From Siphonodentalium dalli (Eukaryota > Mollusca > Scaphopoda > Gadilida > Siphonodentaliidae), in contig CP136061.1 of NCBI GenBank assembly GCA_032622095.1, forward strand, positions 38,447,797 to 38,511,796: a DNA stretch of 64,000 nucleotides. The letters run 5' to 3'. A program made the translations under genes and the position numbers. Below are positions 58,446-64,000 of the stretch, in pieces (position 1 is the first letter of the stretch; each line of letters starts with the position of its first letter). The notes below the pieces were generated by a model. That model was not told the origin of the DNA and ran no database searches. It saw only the letters and a program-made list of their open reading frames with translations.

Positions 58446-58601
58446 GAAACCGAAAAAAACACCGGAGCCTACAATTCACGAGAAGGTGCTTGGTAACTTA
58501 GTTTAGATTATTATGACTAAAATGGTCATTGTCTACCAGTAGAACGCAGATTTGTACCTCGTGATGTCATGACATGTACAAACATGTATATTGGTGATCG
58601 C

Positions 58602-58970
58602 AACGCTTTGTATATATATGCACTTTAAAAAATGACAACTAGTCATTACCTCGACTTTGAAAAAGATGCAAATGAGATGAGTGAGATACCAGCATATAAC
58701 TGTTTTCTGATACCATTGGAGGAGAAATTGTTTAATACATGGGATAGTTCTGCAGTAAAAATTTGCCAGATAAGCGATCACAGGGTAGAATTCTGCATTC
58801 GACTGGTAGACACTGACATAGTCGGTATTATTAAGAGGGTTAATGGGGTCAATATCACATGTAAACCAAGACAGTGGTTATCCAAAATTGTTTTAGGTGG
58901 ATTGTACTACTCATGTATATATGATTTGGATATTAAGGTTAATCCATATTCTATAAAATGAGAGAAAATT
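58602..58970 (+). other. Unassigned 109-codon ORF
   Basis: 58632-58961 encodes a moderately acidic, non-repetitive sequence starting MTTSHYLDFEKDANEM. I recognise no domain. It sits between two homopolymer-rich blocks. It may be an exon or a chance ORF; no splice context was evaluated as convincing. Confidence 0.2.
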
Positions 58971-58979
58971 GAAGTTGTG

Positions 58980-59155
58980 AGTCTGAAAATACATATTTGG
59001 AAAAAAATCACATGCAAATTTTTTCCCGACAACCCCCCCCCCCTAAATGAATAAGGAAAAAATTTACGTGTAAATTGTTTACGCCTAGGTACCCCCCCCC
59101 CACCCCCGGTACGTTGTGTCCCGCAGTTTTTTCCCGCCCCCCCCCCATGCATATG
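58980..59155. repeat. Second homopolymer-rich block with C runs
   Basis: C runs at 59033-59042, 59091-59101 and 59137-59147 separated by GGAAAAAATTT-type and CGCAGTTTTTTCCCG segments that resemble the first block (58240-58445), so the two are probably copies of one element. Confidence 0.7.
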
Positions 59156-59202
59156 GCGATGTTATGTCGGGGATGCTCACCTTGTATTTTTGAATGTGTT
59201 TC

Positions 59203-59838
59203 TGATCAGACGCATGCGCAGACGAGATCTCGGAAACGGGTGGAGCTATCGACTTGAAATTTGGTATGTGAATGTATCTTGTCCCGGATACGAATTTTAT
59301 CGGGTCGCCGAGCCCGTGCGCCGCCAGCTTCGCGCATGCGCAGACGAGATCTCGGAAACGCACAATCTGTCTGTATGTCTGTCTGTATGTATGTCATTTA
59401 TACAAATCTACGATTCTCGACCGATCGGGACGGAAATGGTACGTGTGTGTAGTTTGACCAGGCGGTCGTCAACGTCGTATTGGCGAGCCCGTGCGGCGCC
59501 CGCTTCGCGCAGACGAGATCTCGGAAACGGGTGGAACTATCGACTTGAAATTTGCTATGTGAATGTATCTTTCCCCGGATACGAATTTTATCGGGTCGCC
59601 GAGCCCGTGCGACGCCAACTTCGCGCGTGAGCAGACCAGATCTCGGAAACGGGTGGAGCTATCGACTTGAAATTTGGTATGTGAATGTATCTTGCCCCGG
59701 ATACGTATTGTATCGGGTCGCCGAGCCCGTGCGACGCCAGCTTCTGGCATGCGCAGACCAGATCTCGGAAACGGGTATAGCTATAGACTTGAAATTTGGT
59801 TTTTGAATAGCCCAGATAACGTCGGCCTCATCGGCTAG
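59203..59838 (+). mobile_element. Helitron-like element H7, 5' end unclear
   Basis: Four direct repeats of about 120 bp (CGAGATCTCGGAAACGGGTG and ATCGACTTGAAATTTG near 59222, 59513, 59638, 59762; one is partial near 59343 and followed by a CTGTCTGTATG microsatellite). The 3' end is GCCCAGATAACGTCGGCCTC then ATCGGCTAG followed by T. The subrepeat is the same as in H4, H5 and H9. Confidence 0.65.
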
Positions 59839-59905
59839 TTTCATATATTATAGTGAGCTGAAAGGTTTGTAATTATGTACATTTATATTTACTGGTTCTG
59901 CACCT

Positions 59906-60583
59906 TTAGGGTTATTTCAAGGTCAAACGCCCGAATATCACGGGATTTCGATGAAACTTGGTATGTGGGGGTACTTTCGTATGGAGAATCCCTTAAGCAT
60001 ATTCATTTGCCCCTGCGACGTGACCTTGACCTTGAAATCGGTTCATTTCAAGGTTAAACGCCCGAATATCACGGGATTTCGATGAAAATTAGTGTCTAGG
60101 GATACTTTCGTATGGGGAGTCTCAAAGGCCTATTCTTTTGCCCGTGCGAAGGTCAAATCGGGTAAAACCGGATGGATTTCGACGGGCACGTTTGTCGGAT
60201 ACTTTTGTCTGGGCAGTGTTTTGGACTGGTCAAATCGTGACCCCACATGAACCTAACCTTCAAAATGGACAATTCAATTTTCCGACGAAATTTGATACGT
60301 AGGGTTACTTTTGTCCACTGATTGTTTTTGACGGGTCGAGTCGTGACCCCACCTGACCTTGACCTTCAAAATGGATAATTCAAACTTCAAAATGATCAAT
60401 TCATGGTCAAATCGTGTATAACCGGATGGATTTCGACGGGTACTTGTGTCGGGTACTTTTGTCCGGGCAGTGTTTTGGACGGGTCAAATCGTGACATTCA
60501 AAATGGACAATTCAAGGTCAAATCGCGCAATTCGCCGAAAAGCAGAGGGGAAACAGCCCGGACGAAGTCGGTCCACCTGCTAG
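59906..60583 (+). mobile_element. Helitron-like element H8, 5'-truncated
   Basis: Begins inside the H3-type 131-bp subrepeat (CAAGGTCAAACGCCCGAATA, 1.5 units) and continues through GGTCAAATCG...GTTTTGGACGGGTCAAATCG segments as in H1. The 3' end is CCCGGACGAAGTCGGTCCAC then CTGCTAG followed by T. Confidence 0.7.
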
Positions 60584-60672
60584 TTGTTATATATATACCA
60601 GTGCGGTTCCGCGGATGAAATTCAACATATTCTCGAACAGATAGTTTCAAGTTGAACCTAAATATTCACATA

Positions 60673-61964
60673 TGTGACCCGCCATATAAAATCCAGTCGT
60701 AAGTCGATATTTGTTTACCCTGTGCCAAGGCATTCTCTTATATATAAGACTAGAAGGTGACCCGACTTCGTCCGGGCTATTAAAAAACCAAATTTCAAGT
60801 CGATTGCTCCACCCGTTTCCTAGATCTGGTCTGCGCATGCGCGAAGCTGGTGTCGCACGTGCTCGGCGACCCGATAAAATTCGTATCCGGGGAAAGATAC
60901 ATTCACATACCAAATTTAAAGTCAATATCTCAACCCGTTTTCGAGATCTCGTCTGCGCATGCGCGAAGCTGGCGTCGCACGTGCTCGGCGACCCGATAAA
61001 ATTCGTATCCGGGGCAAGATACATTCACATACCAAATTTCAAGTCGATAGCTACACCCGTTTCCGAGATATATAGCCCAATGTCATTTGCGGATACCTCG
61101 GCCGGTGATGAGTTAACGCGACACAGTCAAATGCATCGGCAGGGTGAGAGTTAACGTAATCTAACTTTATGACCTCTGACGACGTCATAGAAATTACGCA
61201 TTGATTTTATCCCGATAAAAGCATCGGACCACTTGTACCTAATAATTGAGGCAGATAACTAAAACGGATACATACATATTATATATCGTTGGAAAGAGGA
61301 CACGCCACAGATTCTAACCGTGCAAATTATATGACTGGCAATTTATTATTCGCGCTATATCGAATCGATTTGTGAGCACCGAACTGAAATATATTAGCGC
61401 AAAAACGGCGTAAAAACAGATTTGACCTCCGCACGTGAAAAGTTGACCTCGCACGGACAAATAAATATGCCTATGTTCGTCTCCGGCCGAAAATACCCTA
61501 AAATACCAAATTTCATCGAAATTGGCTTAGTCGTTTTGGAGTCCATCGATTTCAAACACACACACAAACAAACACACACACAAACAAACAGATCTTTCAA
61601 AATATATAATAGATAATGCATGGCCTAACAATTTTTTACAATTTTAATACTTTTTTCTTGTATTCTTTAACAATTTTATAATTTCACCCATACAGAGCCC
61701 CAGACAAACCTGTGCAGAAGACACTCTTCTATATGCTTCTATATATGTGTGGGGCTCTCTGCAGGGTATGGATTTTTTTTTTATTTTATGTCCTAAAAAT
61801 TGTAAGAAACATTTATTTAAAAAAAATGATACAAAATTGTTAGGCCAATGCATTCTCTTATATATGCGAGGCGACCTATGGTCGACTCGCATATATAAGA
61901 GAATGCATTGGCACAGGGTAAAAAAAATCCCGACTTACGACTGGATTTGATATGGCGGGTCACA
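60673..61964. mobile_element. Paired-hairpin MITE, TGTGACCCGCC type, split by a Helitron-like element
   Basis: Ends TGTGACCCGCCATATAAAAT and ATATGGCGGGTCACA, inverted repeats of about 40 bp that include CCAGTCGTAAGTCG. The left hairpin (60725-60749 plus 61614-61628) has lost its centre and is interrupted by H9. The right hairpin is intact at 61845-61911. The middle carries a third stem, CAGAGCCCCAGAC / GTGTGGGGCTCT (61694-61756). Without H9 the element would be about 430 bp, as in the copy at 62844-63292. Confidence 0.8.
60750..61613 (-). mobile_element. Helitron-like element H9 (864 bp)
   Basis: On the minus strand it starts TCTATTATATATTTTGAAAG after A and ends with hairpin CCCGGACGAAGTCGGG, then TCACCTTCTAG followed by T. 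It lies inside the left hairpin of the MITE, exactly between A and T. It carries two 123-bp subrepeats (CGCATGCGCGAAGCTGG at 60833 and 60956) and an H3-like 5' region (TTTGAAATCGATGGACTCCA on the minus strand). No Rep/helicase is encoded. Confidence 0.8.
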
Positions 61965-62843
61965 TATATAGGTTCATGTTGGATTATTTGATTCTGAAAT
62001 AAGCTCATATATATATAGTAGACGTATACACCCGTTATTCCGTTGGGTGGTGCGGGCCACAGTGAAAATACATGATAAAGAACGTACATGCAGTAAGTAG
62101 TCGTGAGCTGATTTATTCGTTTTTTATTTGTCAGCATGATCTCGTGCAAAAAAATGCATAATACGAGTTTATTTCATGTTGATTTAGCCCACATATAGAG
62201 GGTTCTTTTAATAACCATCGTTTAGGCCCATATAGAGCGTATTTGAGTATTAAAACAATGCCAATATGAGCTTATTTCGCTCAATTATAAAACAAGCCCA
62301 TATTGTGGTTATTTTCACAAGCCTATACTGAACGTATACCAGTTATTCCGTTGAATGGCTTCCAGGGACCAGCATATATGTCGATAAATACCCTAAACGC
62401 TACTATACGGCCTTTTCAACTTTCTTCGGAGCGGAACAACAAAGCGGATTCCTTGTTAGTCTATTCATGATATGGTAGAGGCGAATAACTTTCTTTTAAA
62501 CTTCAGTCTGTGCGGATAAATGAATTCTGCTGGAAAATATCTGTGACCATGGAAAGAGCAAATATATATCGGTATATCCGAATTATGTAGACAACATATA
62601 AACGTTCGAATGACCCATGTCAATAGTTCAGAACTTAGCAGGTGGTGACACTGACCAGTCAAATGAATGTGCTCTGTATATTGACCATATGGGTGATCCA
62701 TTTAGAAATATAAAAAAATATAATGACCTAATAATCGCTCGTACATTCCTATTAAACGCATGTAAAACACATGGGCTGTTAAACATTTAGATTGTGCACG
62801 TACACCTCCCAATTAGACACGTGGAATTACTACTGTTGTAATA
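61965..62843. other. No gene; diverged R1-like repeat
   Basis: 61980-62360 contains pieces resembling R1 (CTGAAATAAGC, CCGTTATTCCGTT, GGCCACAGTGAAAA, GTCGTGAGCTGA). The rest is unassigned. Confidence 0.35.
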
Positions 62844-63292
62844 TGTGACCCGCCATATAAAATCCAGTCGTAAGTCGGGATTTTGTTTACCCTGTGCCAA
62901 TGCATTATCTTATATATGCGAGTCGACCATAGGTCGCCTCGCATATATAAGAGAATGCATTGGCCTAACAATTTTTTTTAAATAAATGTTTCTTACAATT
63001 TTTAGGACATAAAATAAAAAACATCCATTACCCTGCAGAGAGCCCCACACATATATAGAAGCATATAGAAGAGTATCGTCTGCTCATGTTTGTCTGGGGC
63101 TCTGTATGGGTGAAATTATAAAATTGTTAAAGAATATAAGAAAAAATTATTAAAATTGTAAAAATTTGTTAGGCCAATGCATTCTCTTATATATGCGAGG
63201 CGACCTATGGTCGACTCGCATATATAAGAGAATGCATTGGCACATGGTAAAAAAATCCCGACTTACGACTGGATTTGATATGGCGGGTCACA
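62844..63292. mobile_element. Paired-hairpin MITE, TGTGACCCGCC type, intact (449 bp)
   Basis: Terminal inverted repeats TGTGACCCGCCATATAAAAT and ATATGGCGGGTCACA flanked by ATA/TAT. Hairpin modules at 62897-62963 and 63174-63240 are near-perfect 67-nt palindromes. Between them is a third imperfect stem (AGAGCCCCACAC / GTCTGGGGCTCT, 63037-63105). The interior is the reverse complement of that in the split copy at 60673-61964. Confidence 0.85.
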
Positions 63293-63721
63293 TATATATT
63301 TGCACATTCTAAATTTCCATACGAAATGAATTGAGATTATGAATGACAATGCCCAAAAATCAACCATGTGCATATTAACACTTATGCAATTATCATTGTG
63401 TTCATCATCATTAAGTGCCCATGTTTACACGTTTCGCTGATAGTGAATCTAAGCCAAATAATACACCCTTTAAGATTATAAGAAAATTCTGCATAACTAT
63501 AGAGCATCAAAGGACATCGAGGGTTCTAGACAGGCATACGTGCATATAGCCCCCTTGTGAAATTTTGTGAAGGTTAAATCGGGTTTTTGGATTAGGAGTT
63601 CTGTGTGTGGAATCAGAACAGAACAGGAAAAACAGAAACTGCTGGTGTGCCTCGGACTAGGTATATAGTGACAGTTTTCGAAGACGTACATTTTGAGCCA
63701 TACTATTTAACGGATATCACC

Positions 63722-63813
63722 ATGAAGCTGGATTCACAAATCATAGCAGCTATCCAGAACTCATGGGGCCTGGTCGCTGACCCAACCGTATTCGTCCACG
63801 ACTTGTTCTTTTT
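63722..63813 (+). CDS. Globin 3 exon 1 (gene continues past window)
   Basis: 92 nt, 30 codons plus two bases, ending at a GTAAGT donor in phase 2 exactly like globins 1 and 2. It encodes MKLDSQIIAAIQNSWGLVAD followed by PTVFVHDLFF, with Trp15 (A12) and Phe29 (B10). It is more diverged than globins 1 and 2 are from each other. Start context CACCATG is a good Kozak match. Exons 2 and 3 should lie beyond 64000. Confidence 0.8.
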
Positions 63814-64000
63814 GTAAGTAATCTCCGCCCGCGATCGCAATTTGTTCATTAGTGACATAGACACGTCAGAAGTGATAACACGATTGATTCTTACCAAATA
63901 ACTGGAAGGCTGGCTTCGAAGAAATTACATTTGCATCATAAATATTGAGTTATGGAGCTCTTTCTGATTATTTCAAAGAAAGTGGTATATTAATCGCACG

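Noticed and set aside
58238-58501. Proline- and glycine-rich ORFs
   Set aside because: Low-complexity translation of poly-C and poly-G runs.
23024-63292. Repeated palindromes with regular spacers considered as a CRISPR-like array
   Set aside because: The palindromes occur in inverted pairs with terminal inverted repeats and TTAA duplications, spacers are related AT-rich sequence, and the genome is eukaryotic.

Overview
This is eukaryotic nuclear DNA. It is AT-rich, it has spliced genes with GT-AG introns, and most of it is transposable-element debris. The only host genes I can support are single-domain globins of invertebrate type, each starting directly at helix A with no signal peptide. 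Together with Jockey/CR1-like LINE fragments, Helitron-like elements and a nuclease plus CxC transposon of a kind common in marine invertebrates, this suggests a lophotrochozoan-like marine animal (mollusc, annelid, brachiopod or similar). The species cannot be named from the sequence.

The backbone is a head-to-tail plus-strand globin cluster. Globin 1 has exons at 19044-19132, 22744-22969 and 27773-27880 (140 aa). Globin 2 has exons at 35402-35499, 40982-41207 and, across a 14.9 kb intron, 56066-56197 (151 aa). Globin 3 shows only its first exon, 63722-63813, and runs off the window. All introns that can be seen sit at the classical B12.2 (phase 2) and G7.0 (phase 0) positions. E7 and F8 His and CD1 Phe are present in globins 1 and 2, and all three proteins have Phe at B10.

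Region by region. 1-4.9 kb holds dispersed repeats and a TTAA-flanked MITE. 4.9-11.0 kb is a LINE reverse-transcriptase fragment split by a 5.3 kb inverted-arm transposon carrying nuclease/CxC remnants, itself invaded by a smaller element. 11-18.5 kb has Helitron-like elements, an SGNH-like ORF remnant, a large palindrome and a LINE C-terminus. 19-28 kb is globin 1 with repeat-filled introns. 28-35 kb has a KRBA2/integrase-type C-terminal ORF, a 352-bp satellite in two opposed arrays, a (TA)n tract and another LINE end. 35.4-56.2 kb is globin 2, whose introns hold two tandem Helitron-like copies, a LINE end, a 4 kb long-TIR element, a 2.8 kb element with several related ends, paired-hairpin MITEs and TTAA MITEs. 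56.2-64 kb has homopolymer-rich DNA, three more Helitron-like elements (one inside a hairpin MITE) and the start of globin 3.

No operon, CRISPR, phage or other prokaryotic feature is present. The strongest observations are the globin cluster, a 56-bp tandem duplication that doubles the 3' splice site of globin 2 exon 3, the readable nesting of elements with recoverable empty sites, and a 67-nt hairpin module shared by MITEs with different outer termini.
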